From contig OX637287.1 of NCBI GenBank assembly GCA_951799445.1, forward strand, positions 4,464,001 to 4,528,000: a stretch of 64,000 nt of DNA. The letters run 5' to 3'. Origin of the DNA: Pseudisothecium myosuroides. Taxonomy: Eukaryota; Streptophyta; Bryopsida; Hypnales; Lembophyllaceae. A program made the translations under genes and the position numbers. The first letter of the stretch is position 1. Each line of letters starts with the position of its first letter. The notes beneath the pieces were generated by a model. The model did not search any database and was not told the origin of the DNA. It saw only the letters and a program-made list of their open reading frames with translations. Positions 36,414-49,074 of the stretch are shown piece after piece.

Positions 36414-39400
36414 CTAAGCTGGAAATTGAGGCTGGATGTCCTTGAGCAAGCCCACAATTTGCTGCATGGTCGGTCTCTTGGACGGCAGCTCCGCCGTGCA
36501 GAGGTATCCAATTCGTAGCATCTCCAGCATCTCACTCTCGACTCCCATGCTGGCCAACTTGGGGTCCAAGCATTTGTACCCTCGCTTCTCCCGAATCAAC
36601 GCCCTCACCCAGCCCACTAAACTCCCCCCATAACTCTCATGGAAAAACTGCCCTGTCGGTCTTTTCGTCGTCACCAACTCCAACAACACCACTCCGAAGC
36701 TGTAGACGTCGCCCTTCGTGGAAGCTTTCCACATGTGGCCGTACTCGGGCGGGACGTACCCCAAAGCTCCGCCGATGGCTGGCGTGTCCTCCGCCCGCTT
36801 ATCCGAGCTGATCAGAGCTGCAAGGCCACAATCTGCAAGGTGAGGCTCGTAGCTGGAGTCCAGCAAAATGTTGCTGGAGGTGACGTCTCGGTGCACCAAG
36901 TGGGGACAACAGCCGTGGTGCAGAAAAGCTAAAGCTCGAGCGACGCCCAGGGCGAGGTTGTGACGGATGGGCCAAGTTAGTTCGTCAGTGAAACGGGACT
37001 CGGCGTCTGGATTCTCCCATGTGTCCTTGGACCAGTCGTCGGGGTTGTGGGTACCTGCATGGAGAACTGTTTGTCAACACAAGAGGATTAAACAAAATCC
37101 CACTACGGCAAAAGAGATATACCTGGGATACATGCTACCTGTCAGGGCTGTGCCTACAGTCCAACCCTAAAGAAGAGTTGCCTCGTTGTGTGTTGACATG
37201 ATATAAGTGATGTGAAAAAGTCTACTCCTCTCTAAAATACAATGTGAAGACATCTCTATAAAGTAAGTACACCTAACTGCAATCGCCACCTAATTGCGTA
37301 CCCCTTCTTTGTTTCAGAACCTAAATCTAGGGGAGTCAATACTTGGCTTATGAAATTTGTTCCACATAACTAAGAGAAGAATGACAACCCTAGAATTAGG
37401 TTCTGAAATGAAGGTGGAGTATGCATTGTGATGCAATTAGGTAGGGGTTGCAATTAGGTGTCCTGACCTTATATGTACTACAAAGCATGAAGTCATTAAG
37501 CGTTAACCACCTGCTTCGTACTGGCACTCCTATCATCATTATTTTGTCCTTCATATGTATTAGAAGTGAAAATCATGGGTTCGTGAATCCCCTTGTAAGC
37601 TTGTATTAACATTCATCACTTGGTCTTGTGATGAGAATGAACTTTGTAATCGTCTATACATTAATTCCTTACAAGAGTTTGTATTTATCTACTCCAAATT
37701 GAAACCACTTACAGAGGGTGGATTGTACTCGGAACATAGCATGGCATGCATTAGCACATTTTGGGATAGAAAACGTACTAAGATCGTTACCTTCAGGTAG
37801 TTCATGCAGACGTCTTTGCAAGTCTCCATTCTCCATGAACTCGTAAACTAGAAGTCGTTCTTCTCCAACCAAGCAATAGCCCACGAGAGAAGCCAGGTTG
37901 GGGTGTCTGATCTTTCCCAAGGCCTCCAACTGGGCTGCCTTTTCAAACTCGTTGGCAGGGCCGCCTTCAAACAAAGCCTTCACAACAATCTGGAAGCCCC
38001 CGGGTAAAATACCTTTATAGGATGGACCATAGCCCCCATCGGAAATTTGGTAGTCTTTGTGAAAGTTCGATGTAGCTTGCAGGAGGTCTGCAAAGGTTAG
38101 GTTCAGCAGAGGCTTCTCGAACATAATCACTGGAATAGACCCGGCATGCGGCACTTGGACTGCCCATGTGCTTGGATCCGCTTCAAATGTCACTGGGAGC
38201 TTACTAGAAAGGTACTTCGAAACCTCCTTAGCTCCTAGCTTCTTGGGCTTGCTTTTCAGCAACAATAGCAAAATGGTGAGGAAACCACAGCAGGAGATGA
38301 CGCTTGCAATTAAAATACCAAGAATAGCCCCAAATCGTAGCCGGTGATGCCTGAAGTGCCTATGATGATGAATAGGAGGTGAGCCAAGAGGACAAATTAT
38401 ATTCAGGACGTAACCGCACAAACCGGGGTTGCCTTCAAAAGCAGACGAGTTAAAAGCATCCCACACAGTTGACCTGGGAACTTCGCCACTCAGCCTGTTG
38501 TAGCTGAAGTTGGCATTGCTTAGGGATCCCAGTAAGGTAAGCTCGGTTGGAATGTCGCCACTCAAATTGTTGAAAGACACATCCAGAAACTCTAATGGAG
38601 TTGCCTGAGAGAGACCAACAGGGATGCACCCATTCAAGTGGTTGTGAGAAAGATCCAGAGAAACCAAGTTCCCCAGGGCAGAAAAGGAGTCTGGAATGGA
38701 GCCTCCCAAGTTGCAATAAGAAAGATTTAGATAGGAAATGCTGACCATTCGGCTGACATCTGGAAATTGTCCTTCCAGAAAAGAGTTTCCGGCCAGCCCC
38801 ACATGACGAATGGAGTTCAGTCCCAAGAAGCTCCATGGCATGCTACCATTCAACGCATTCGAAGAGAGATCGAGAACCTCCAGTGCAGGCAGAGTTGTAA
38901 TGCTTAGCGGAATGCCGCCACTAAAGCTGTTGCTCCGGAAATCCAGCTCCCGTACTGCAAGAGAAACGTTCGTTGGTAAAGGCCCAATGAAGTTGTTGCT
39001 CGCGAGCCTCACCACTGTCAAGTTCTGGGATGCAAGGATACTTGCAGGTATGCTACCGTTGAGCGAGTTGTTTCTGCAATCCAGCACGATTATCGATGAG
39101 CATAGTTGTGGGAGAGAACCCGTTAGCCTGTTGTTAGACAACACGAGATCCTGTAAGAGAGGAAGCCCCGTTAATGACGCAGGTATAGTGCCGTTGAATC
39201 TGTTTGTCGAGAGAGAAACTGCTTTAAGCTGAAGTAAGTTTCCAAAGTTCGGAATGGGTCCCTCAAAAATATTTCCAGAGATGTCAAGCACCTGCAGTGC
39301 TTCAAGCTTCTCAAATTGCCATGATATTTCTCCAGTCAACAGGTTGCTGCTCAGATTTAAATGTGTCACCACCGCGAGTTCGTCAAAAGCCCAAGGCACC

Positions 39401-39999
39401 TCCCCACTAAACTGATTTGAAGAAAGGTCCAGGTGCTGTAGTTGAGTCGACTTACTAAACACAGGAATCGTTCCAGAGAAGTTGTTGGAGTGCACGTCCA
39501 AGAACTTTAAAAATTCCAAATCACCAAGCGTTTCCGGTAAAGGCCCAGATAACATATTCTGTGAGAGGTCCAAGACGGTTAATTGCGGGAGGTTTTCCAC
39601 CGTGTCAGGTACGCTGCCCGTCAGTCTATTCTGGCCAAGCCTAAGGTGTGTGAGGCTCTGAAGGTCGAAGATGTCTGAAGGAATGTCCCCTACAAGAAGA
39701 TTGTTCGATAAATCAAGGGATTGCAAGGAGCTAAGAGCTCCTAAAGTGCCAGACAATATGGTTCCAGTTAGACCACGACCTTTGAAGTTGAGTGTCCAGA
39801 TCTGTCGACCTGGGCCTAATCCAATGCAACTCACAATGCCAGCCCAGTCGCAAGCAGGGGTCGAGGTATTGTAAGCAGATCTGAAATTCGGCTGCGCAGT
39901 TTCCAAAAACCTCAGAAGGTTTGCTTCGTCGGGTGACTCCGCGCGAACGCCATGAAAAAGAATTAGCGCTAATAGTATCCATGCTGCCACCTGTCCCAT
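36414..39999 (-). CDS. LRR receptor-like kinase, At2g24230/At5g58150 type, two exons
   Basis: A plasma-membrane receptor kinase of 949 residues from exons 39999-37791 and 37054-36414; the GT-AG intron splits a Gly codon and joins HELPEG to THNPDDW. I chose ATG 39999 because a signal peptide (MGQVAAWILLALILFHGVRA) follows directly; an in-frame ATG at 40116 would add 39 residues. After the LRR cap come about 19 LRRs, a membrane segment (ILGILIASVISCCGFLTILL) and a kinase domain. The juxtamembrane block IMFEKPLLNLTFADLLQATS and the C-terminal end KRPTMQQIVGLLKDIQP match the Arabidopsis proteins as I recall them. The beta-3 Lys (VVKALF) and HRD Asp are present, but the catalytic-loop Lys is Thr (HRDVTSSN) and DFG reads DCG, so kinase activity may be weak or absent. 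The ligand is unknown. Confidence 0.93.
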
Positions 40000-40119
40000 G
40001 GTAGACCCTCCTCGCCTTCTATATGTATCTATCCCGGCAGATACTCTAGCCGACATCATTTTCTCACCAATGGTTGCCCGTGCCACCCACATTATAAAAT
40101 CACCGAAAGCCACCATGTA

Positions 40120-42710
40120 AACCCAAAGCAGCTCCTATACTACGCATCTCGAAGTCCTAGGATTCCACCTGCCGACATATACAGTAGCATAGATGAATCC
40201 ACCTACTATGAAATCCTGCAAAACCAGACTGTAACCAGATCAACACTAAATTTGTAATTAAGTGTAATATCTGCATACCCCAGTTACACTAAAAACACAG
40301 GAAAAATATTCATCTTTATAACCTTTTAGAGCAAGTCATCAGAACCAGGGTCCGCATGATACCAACCAAATTCAAGTCAGAGGAAAGGACCAGACCTCCT
40401 GGGGAAGTTCATGCGCATGGAGAAGCATAACTCGTGACCAGCCACCCACTGTACCTTGGAGCATGAAAGCAATCCTGAGGGCCATGCCATTTGTGAAGTT
40501 ACACTGCAACAAGAAACCCCAACAACTTACAGGAATGAGAGATATACTCATGCGAATCGACAACACCTTTAACAAATGCAAGTGAACGTTCGAGACTCAA
40601 GCCTAGTGGCGTATACCTGTCGAAAACATTACATTCGCCTGTAATAAATCCTTCCTTGTCCAAAGTGGTATTAACGGGAAAACAAATATGCTACCAGATA
40701 TGGTAAACTCCAACATTACGACTCAGACATTCAGCCTGAAAATTGTCCGAAATTGAATACAAATGGTCATGAATCCACCCTGTATGGAAAATTGAGCCAA
40801 CAAAATCACTACTCAGTGCTCCTAGCTGCAAATGACATATTTCTGCCCCTAGAAAACCTAAGGTCATCATCTCAGACAACCACACTTTCCGCACCACCAC
40901 ATCCAGAGACGAAGCTCATGTACCCTATGACAAACCCCCTACTAGACTCGAAATGCTGATATGGCTGCATCGGAGGGGGAGATATTCCATGTTACAGAAA
41001 ATCGCTCTATAAGCGATTGTAGGTTACCAAAGTCTCACTGTTTCAGTCGAATGCGACACAGCTAGAGCATTTTCCATTAGAGAACACAACTTGTGTTCAT
41101 TATTGTTGACACTAAAGGTAGTCAGTGCGAAGAAAACCTAAGAATCGTAATGGTATCGAACATACGGAATGCGGCTCTAGATGACCCGACATGAAGGCAT
41201 ACAAAAACCATGTTCTTGCTTTCTTGATTTTGAGCACAAAATATGAACAAATTAAGGTTCGACGGCAGCGCAACATCGTCACTACAAATCAAAAGCGGCG
41301 ACATCTGCTTACAGACCGAAAAGCGTACCTGATTCTCTACTTGCACATGCCTTCACGAAGCAACCAAAGCCGCAACCTCGCAATATAAAACTCATGTGAC
41401 TCTCCTATTCCCTACCACATGTTCCAGAAGCACGACCAACGCAACGATTCCAGCCATTTCACCGCCGCATGTCACCTGCCTCCCCGATCTACAAACCAAA
41501 CCTTCTCACTAACCCAAACAGACTCTGTTCCACTGAGCTCTTCACCATAACACCGTCAAAAACATGCCCCAAATCCCCAGCACCCTGGCTCTCCTCTGAA
41601 ACCTTGCAAAACCTCACATTCACAAACACTGCTTCCCAAAGCTTCAGCAAAGCTCACAACCACTGCCTCCCAAAGCTTGCAAAACCTCACTCATGAACAC
41701 TGCTTCCCAAAGCTTCGGCAAAGCTCACGACCACTGTCTCCCAAGGATTTCGCAAAGCTCACATTCACGAACACCGCTTCCCAAAGCTTCCGCAAAGTTC
41801 AACAACGCTGCTTCCCAAACGTTGCAAAACTTCACATCCACATCTTAAAACTTCCGCAAAGCTCACATTCACGAGCACTGCTTCCCAAATCTTCAGCAAA
41901 GCTCACCAATACCACTTCCCAAAGCTTCACGAAGTCTCCTTCCCAAGCTTGAGCTCACCCCATCTGACGCAGCATTTCCCACGTCCCACGTTGCCCTGTG
42001 GAGTCAAACGACGGCGCCCACCATGCACACCGGCGAAGTGCTCAAGTGGCAGGCTTCAAAACGGGATCTTCATTGCAGGAAGAAGGCCCTATGCATCAAT
42101 GCCATTCCTGAGCAAATCCTAAGAGCCAGAAGCACAAAGAGCGTCGCCCCAAAAGGAAAGAGACGAAGGAATTGGCCATGGGCTGAGTCTGACGTTCTGA
42201 CACCCCATCGCCAGCTTCGATGCTGGTGGAGTACTGTACCGACCTCCTTCATTCCATGTCGTGGCATTTATGAGGGAGTGCTTTCTTTCCGGGGCTTCTA
42301 TGTTTTGCTTTCATTTCTTTCCGGGGCTTCTCTGTTTTGCTTTCAATTCTTTCCATGTTTGAATGATTCTTTCCAGGGGGCAATTACGGTAATCAAGCGG
42401 TAATCATATTTAGTGCAAGCTTAAGTGAGCCGAGCAGCTCTGTTTCTATTCGGCTTTGGTGTATTTCTAAAGTATTTGTAACATTGCAGGTGCTGTTTAT
42501 TATTGTGCAATTAAGTTGAACCAAGCTATGGATGTTGACATAATTTAGGTTTATGACAGGAATGAAGCTTCTTCAGTTACTGGCTGGAGTGATTTCTATT
42601 GTTCGCGACACTGCCGCATTCATGGCAACTTATTGCTTTACTTCATTTGAATTCAGTTTCCCTTTGTGTGTATTGGTGAACTTCCTCCTCACCTCAGCAT
42701 TGGGTATTGC
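40120..42710. other. 5' flank of the receptor kinase gene and intergenic DNA
   Basis: Apart from the minisatellite at 41600-41945, no gene is supported. The region is less AT-rich than most of the window and would include the receptor kinase promoter, but no specific promoter element could be assigned. Confidence 0.45.
41600..41945 (+). repeat. Degenerate minisatellite upstream of the receptor kinase
   Basis: Variants of CACTGCTTCCCAAAGCTTC and GCAAAGCTCAC alternate about six to eight times with unit lengths of roughly 35-60 bp. Frames through it (41469-41696 and 41677-41952) only translate the repeat, giving TASQSF-like stretches, and are not regarded as genes. Confidence 0.85.
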
Positions 42711-42714
42711 TTAA

Positions 42715-43984
42715 CCCTTCATCACCCAAGGGGACCAAAAGTGTCCTCACATAGTTTCAAGTCCAATTCAAAGTGTTGTAATTTTTGCATCCAATGTCTG
42801 AATTCAATGAAACTTATTGGGAAATTTGCACTCTTTCTTCTAGTTTGCGTGGTAAAATTTTCAGATCAATCCAAGATGTATTGATTTCTTGGAAGCCAAT
42901 CAAAGCTCACTAGTTCAATTTGAGTTCACCAAATTGCATTTGAAGGCTGCAACTTCAGGGGCTTGTATCTCCTTCATCCAATGTTGGTTTTCAATCAAAT
43001 TTGTTGGATTATGTTCTTCTTGAAGTCTAGTTATTGCAGTAAAATCATGTCAATCCAAGTTGTTTTGAATGTTTGGGAGCAATTCGAAGTTCAAAATCCC
43101 AACATTTTTGGATTAAAATGAACTTCGGCAGCTTGTTTCTTCTTTATACAGTGTCCATTTTTAATAATATTTTTTGGAAAAGTTGCACATACTAGTCTAG
43201 TTTATGTGGCTAAATTTTCATATCAATCTAGAAAGCTATGAGTGACTAAGAAGCATTTTAGTCAATGTTTTTATTTTTATTTTTAATGAAGTGCCATAGT
43301 GGCGATATTGAATGTTTTAGTGGTGCTCCAAATTTCAACATTCATCCACATATTGGATAGAAAATATCATATTAGCATATATCAAATATCTATAATTTAG
43401 TTTTCATTCAGAATTTGGCAATTTCATCCAACATTTTTTTTATTTGAAGTTTTCTGGCGATTTTCACCTTTTTAGTACCATTTTTTTTCTATAGGCCTGG
43501 TGCCATGCCATAAAATTTGGTACAATTTTGCACCAAATCGCCGGAAAAAAAACATTGATTTTAATAGAAGGAAGTTCAGCCTTAGATGTGTTTTTTGCAA
43601 CTTTTTTTGCTATTTATTTGACATTTCAAAGCCATTTTGCAGACACAATGAGTCAATTCAATGATATTTTCTTTCACCAATATGTTTGTATGCTAATTTT
43701 GAATCACTTTATAGTTTAAAGTTTTTTCATTTGAGTAGGTTTTGAAATCAAATTTCACCTCCATATGTGTTGCTAGGAAAATTTCAGCATCCTTTTCAAC
43801 ACTAAAACATTATAATCTTGCAATCTATGTTGCCAAATGACCCCAAAATTGTTCCACGTCATCTACAACATGTACAGTACAAGATTATAAGGTTGAGATC
43901 TCTATAACTTAGCAACATGTAGATCTATAACACTTCAAAAGCAATGATGTTTTTGAACTCAAACAGGTCTTAGGCAATGAAGGG
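42715..43984 (+). mobile_element. TTAA-flanked 1.27-kb element, family 2, copy F
   Basis: Left TTAA is at 42711-42714, followed by CCCTTCATCACCCAAGGGG. The right end reads CTTAGGCAATGAAGGG and then TTAA at 43985-43988. The body matches the next element (43989-44961) block for block, e.g. GTGTCCTCACA near the left end and ATTATAATCTTGCAATCTA near the right. It has no substantial reading frame. Confidence 0.8.
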
Positions 43985-43988
43985 TTAA

Positions 43989-44961
43989 CCTTCATTGCCA
44001 AAGGGGACAAAAAGTGTCCTCACACATTATAACAATCCAATTTGAAGTGCTCAAACTTTTGCATCTGATGTCCAAATTTAATAAAAACTTGTTGTAAAAG
44101 TTGCGCTTACTAGTCTAGTTTGTGTGGTAAAATTTTCAGATCAATCTAAGACGAATTGAGTATGTGACAGCCAATTTGAAGTTCACAGGTTCAATTTGAG
44201 CTCAACACACTATATTGTCATGGCTGCAACTTTGGGGGCTTGTATCTTTTTCATCAAATGTTAATTTTCAATAAAATATGTTGTAATTTGTTCCCCTCAA
44301 GGTCTAGTTATTGAGGTAAAATTTTCATGTCAATCCAAGCTATTTTGAATGTTTGAGAGCAATTCGAAGTTCAAAATCCAAACATTTTTGTATTATAGTG
44401 AACTTTGGCGGCTCATAACTTTTTCATACATGGTCTGTTTTCAATAATTTTTGTTGTAAAAATTGCGCATACTAGTCTAGTTTTTGTGGTTAGATTTCCA
44501 TATTGATCCAAGAAGTTATGAGTCATTGAGAAGTATTTTAGTAGGAGGTTCAGCTATAGATGTGATTTTTTACTACTTTTTTCACCGTTATTTAACATTT
44601 CAAATCCATTTTGCAAATACAATGAATCATTTGAATGATATTTTTTTTCACCAAAGAGTTTACATTTTGTTTTTGAATCACTTTGCAGTTTGATGTTTTA
44701 TTCATTTGAGTAGGTTTAGAAATCGAATTTCACCTCCAAATGTGTTTTTTAAGAAAATTTCAGCACCTTTTTCCAACACTGAAACATTATAATCTTTCAA
44801 TCTATACGGTCAAATGACCCCAAATTTGTTCCACACCATCTACAACATGCACACAACAAGATTGTACGGATGAGGTTTTCATACCTTACTGAAATTTAGA
44901 CTTTTAACTCTTGCAAAGGCAGGATGCTTTTAAGCATGTTTGGACCTTAGGCGATGAAGGG
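43989..44961 (+). mobile_element. TTAA-bounded 0.97-kb element, family 2, copy G
   Basis: Head-to-tail neighbour of copy F, sharing its TTAA (43985-43988). It starts CCTTCATTGCC and ends CTTAGGCGATGAAGGG; the expected right TTAA has become TTGA (44962-44965). About 300 bp shorter than copy F by internal deletion. It is non-coding. Confidence 0.78.
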
Positions 44962-44965
44962 TTGA

Positions 44966-46193
44966 AGGACCCACGGACATTTTGAAAGTCAAAATCTGAA
45001 TTTTCACATAGTTGTTGATTTTTTTTTAAAGATTGCATAAAAAAATGTAGCTCCAATAATCTACTTTTTACTCTATTTTTTTTTTGAAATTTTTTAAAAT
45101 TATAGTTTTTGTGACACTTTGAAGATAACATCTTGAAAGCTCAAATATACCACTTTTGAACTTTTTCTATCAAGTTTCTCTAGGTGTGAGCTCAAGGAGT
45201 ACATCAATTAAACCATGATGTTTTCCACTATTATTTTCATTTTTTTGGAAATTTTTATACTATTTAAAGTATTTTTGTAATTGTTATGATTTTTATAACA
45301 ATTTTTTTTTAAAAATCGCATAAAATTCAATTTGATGTTTCCACTTGTGAAAAAATGAGATTAAATTTCTAAAATATATTATAACATGTGAAAAATATCA
45401 AAATTTTGAAATGTGAATTTTAATGTAGAAATCTATTGAAGTTGACCAAGCCGGGACATTAAATGTATTTTAAGAGTTAAGGTAGGGACTCCCAAATTCA
45501 CTATTGATTCAAAAGTACAAACTTTATACGATATACATCTACTTAATCACTACCTACCTCCATTGAAGAAACAAAATTAAAACATCTACCAAAAACCTTT
45601 GCCCTTTTATAACTTTTATATAGAATTTCCAAACAAAACATTTTTTGGTGAATTGAAATCCTCTTTTTGTTGCCAACAACAAAATGTAATAATTTGATGA
45701 GATTAATAATTATATCTATGATTTGACAAAAGAAGTGGTGCTTTTAGGAGTTTCTATGTATCTTAACTCTTAAAGGTTTGGTCTATAAGGACCTGTATAT
45801 ATGATACCATATTTGTCTCAAAAAAATAAATTATGTACTAATGAACATATGGCAAGACATATATTATACCATTGAATTGATATTTCAACAAATGAATGAG
45901 AATTTTTTGCGTAGATGTCATTTTAACATTGAAAACTTATTATGCTCAAATATGGAACTTTAAAGGTAGGATCTATAACTATTTTGGAGCTTCTCAATCC
46001 CGCAAGAGGTGCAACAATGATCCAAATTGGAAGTGTCATATCTTAGTGGATCCAACTCAATATAAGTACAAATTTTTATCACATGTATATACTTCAATTT
46101 ATATTGCTTTTATGAAATAAAGCACATAAGAAAAACTGAATTAAAATGAAATAAAGCAATTGTGGTCAACTTTGGCCTTTTAGATCCCTAAAT
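44966..46193. other. AT-rich intergenic stretch
   Basis: No gene, RNA gene or well-bounded repeat was recognised. Confidence 0.45.
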
Positions 46194-46410
46194 ATTAATC
46201 CTGTAGTGCCTATGGAATTCTAGCAAAAAGTGAACAATTGTTTGATATATATGTATTGCAATTAGTATATAGAATATTATAATCATGTAACCATCTATAA
46301 TATTAATCCTTTAGTGCCTATAGTGTTGTAGCAAGAAGTGAATTATTGTTTGAAATACATGTACCACAATGGGTATATAGAATATTGTAATTATGTTACC
46401 GTATATAGCT
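46194..46410 (+). repeat. 108-bp tandem duplication
   Basis: Two units start at 46194 and 46302, each with ATTAATCCT, TAGTGCCTAT and TATATAGAATATT. They are diverged at scattered positions. Confidence 0.88.
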
Positions 46411-47774
46411 ATGAATATTCTAAAGACACATTTTATACAAAAAAAAATTGTGATCATAGAACAAAGTATCTTTAAATGGACTCAATCATCATCATAGAGG
46501 TAGGCATATTACTAAAAGCATCCCTTTTCCAATTGCGTCCCCCAAATCTAAACCTATCCAAGTTCTTTAGTTGACATTACTTTATTGGCTATGGATTAAA
46601 GGAGAGAAGCAATGTTTTGATTCTAAGCGAATTTTCACTAGTTTCTTACTTGTTTTTGGTACTAGCTCCCTTTCTCATATAAAAAATTAGAATAAAAGGA
46701 TGAAATTGTCAAAACATCTCAGAGAAATATACAGAGTACTATTCTTCAAAGCCCATAGCTTAATTGAAGCTGCATGTTATGTTTATTTTTTTTGTTTATT
46801 TTTTGTTACGGTGAGATCTCCCAAACTATCCGTCTCCCAAACTATTCACATTCTTGGTATTGTCGGAAAGCTCTCGGCAAGGAGGGGTGCAAGGGCTTTA
46901 TTTCATGGCGTTTGGACCTATGGTGGAAAAAGTTATTGAATTTCAAAGTTTTAATGAATTAGAAAATTACTTTTATTTTTATTTTCGTTGTGGCAGCGGC
47001 ACACAGGGCACTTTCTTTTGACTGTGGCAATAGCACAGGGCACACTAGTTTGGATGAAGTTTAGTAATTTCATTCAATAGTCCATAGTGAAAGGGAGAGA
47101 TGAATGCAAAAATTGGATGCTTCAGTTGTTCAGTTACGACCTGACTGCATCCCAGCGTGTCTGCCGCTCTGCCATCTCCAAAAGCAAGCCAATCTTAGGA
47201 TATTATAGCCGCTTCAGTTGAGCTTATTATTACATGCAAAGAAGCATTGCTTCATCGCGCAGAACCAGGCGAGAAAAGCTGGACATCACCTCACGAAACT
47301 GACGAAACTCCATTTATTTGTAGTGGGGTGGGTGACTGGGAGTCACTGAGTTAATGCTTTAATAACTAAACTAGGAAACAAACATCGCAACATACAAACA
47401 GAAATTTATTGCATAGTGCTATCCCACTCTCTTCACGGCCCATTTCTATTTACAGTTATTTTCGAAAGTGTGTGATTTTTCACCAATTACGGAAAGTGGT
47501 CGACAATACCAGCAGTTTTGCTTCAATTTAAAATTGTATATCTTGAAAGGTCATCTCAAAGTTCCCATGCCATTGAAACAAAATTGAGTCAATGTTGTGA
47601 TAGGGGTTTTGAAACAATAATAGGGTGCAATATCATAACAATGTTGAAACAAAACAAAACATATCAACATTAAATTGATATTAATGTTCTAATGTTTTGT
47701 TGGTATTATGTCAATTTTGAATGCTCCAACACTATAAATGAGCTATTGGAACAATATTATTCAAGAATGGTCTT
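46411..47774. other. Intergenic stretch, no gene seen
   Basis: Short frames near 46700-46960 carry no motif. A short imperfect duplication (GGCACACAGGGCAC / GCACAGGGCACACTAG) lies at 46993-47050. Confidence 0.45.
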
Positions 47775-48053
47775 GTTCCTTCAGTGAAACATTGTGTACA
47801 TCCCAATGTCATCACATTTTGCTAGTTCCATTGTTGAAACATTGTATACATCTCAATGTTACCACATTGAGCTTCTTCCATTGTTGAAACAATGCCTACT
47901 TCTCCATGTTATCACATAATGTTTGTTCCATTATTGGAAAAATTAAAACATCAATGTTAGGACATACTGGTTGTTCGATTATTTCAACAATGCCAAATTC
48001 AATGTTACAACATATTGGTTGTTCCATTATTTCAACAATGCCACACTCAATGT
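47775..48053 (+). repeat. Degenerate tandem repeat, about 50-bp unit, six units
   Basis: Each unit opens GTTCCATT(G/A)TT, continues GAAACA or CAACAATG, and holds CAATGTTA near its middle. Unit length is about 48-51 bp. It is non-coding. Confidence 0.8.
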
Positions 48054-49074
48054 CATTCAATATTTGATTGTCTTATCATGCAAACAACTTTAGATTAGAA
48101 GTATTGATACAATCTTAGGTCAGTAACATGTCAATGCAACATCATAAATTGATGGGATACTGTATTGCCAATTTTTCCAATTTTGAAACAAAAACACAAG
48201 TACTATTATCCACTTCATAATTCTGCTTTATTGAATCAATATCACCTCGAAAATCTTGAAACAATATCACGTCAATAGTAGAAGTGCATTGAATTAGAAA
48301 TACACGTCAATGCAACTTTTATTGACAAAACTAGCCGAATTTCTATAAAGTACAATAAGATAGCCAAAATTTACAAATTCACATTCTGTGTCTAGTTTTC
48401 AAAATCCTCTACATTGAAATGTTGAGGAGCCAAACCTTTCAAGGATAGTTCTATCATAGACAATATCTACCATTTACATTGTACTGTACAAGAGAAAAGG
48501 TCACTTGTCCTCTACATCAAGGGATACAAGGTGTTATAAGCGCCGACAAAAGTCAAAAATCTTTTGCTCCAATGCAGTAATCCGATCTTCCTTAGCCCCT
48601 TCAAAGACGTAATATAATGACAATACTACATCCAGGTTCAATTCCTCCATCATTGTGAAACCTAAAGTCATAAAATCATATGAAATCATTTCAAATTCAA
48701 ACCTTCATAAAATTGTTGGGTTTACCAAGCTAAAGTAAGTCATTCATCATAGCAAGCACAACCACATTGAACGGGACAAACACAAACATGGTGTTCGTTC
48801 TCTACGTAATAGTGACAAATATCCAATTAGAGGAGCCTGACTTTTGACTTTATTCTAAAGATTTTGATTGTACTAAATCTCTAATAATGGAGGCACAAAA
48901 AAAGAGATGTGATGAATTGGGCACATTGCAAAAGTATAGAAGATTGCACTTTAAGCTAATTAGATGAATTATAAGATCTTTCCAAAACCCTTATTGTTTT
49001 TCCTATATTGAAAACTAAACCTTTTTTGGTTGGATATCACCGAAAACTTTGTTGCTTTATTCAGATTACCTATC
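48054..49074. other. Intergenic stretch 3' of the five-exon gene
   Basis: No gene recognised. It would contain the 3' untranslated region of the gene at 49075-52606. Confidence 0.4.

Noticed and set aside
36414..36899. Separate 161-residue kinase-like protein starting at an internal Met
   Set aside because: It is the second exon of the receptor kinase. The reading extends upstream to the acceptor at 37054 and joins the first exon in phase.
38450..39232. Frames of 128 and 140 codons within the receptor kinase
   Set aside because: They are other-frame readings of the LRR-coding exon; the LRR frame is clearly the real one.
41469..41952. Proline/serine-rich proteins encoded by 75- and 91-codon frames
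   Set aside because: They merely translate the minisatellite, and the frame shifts between units.
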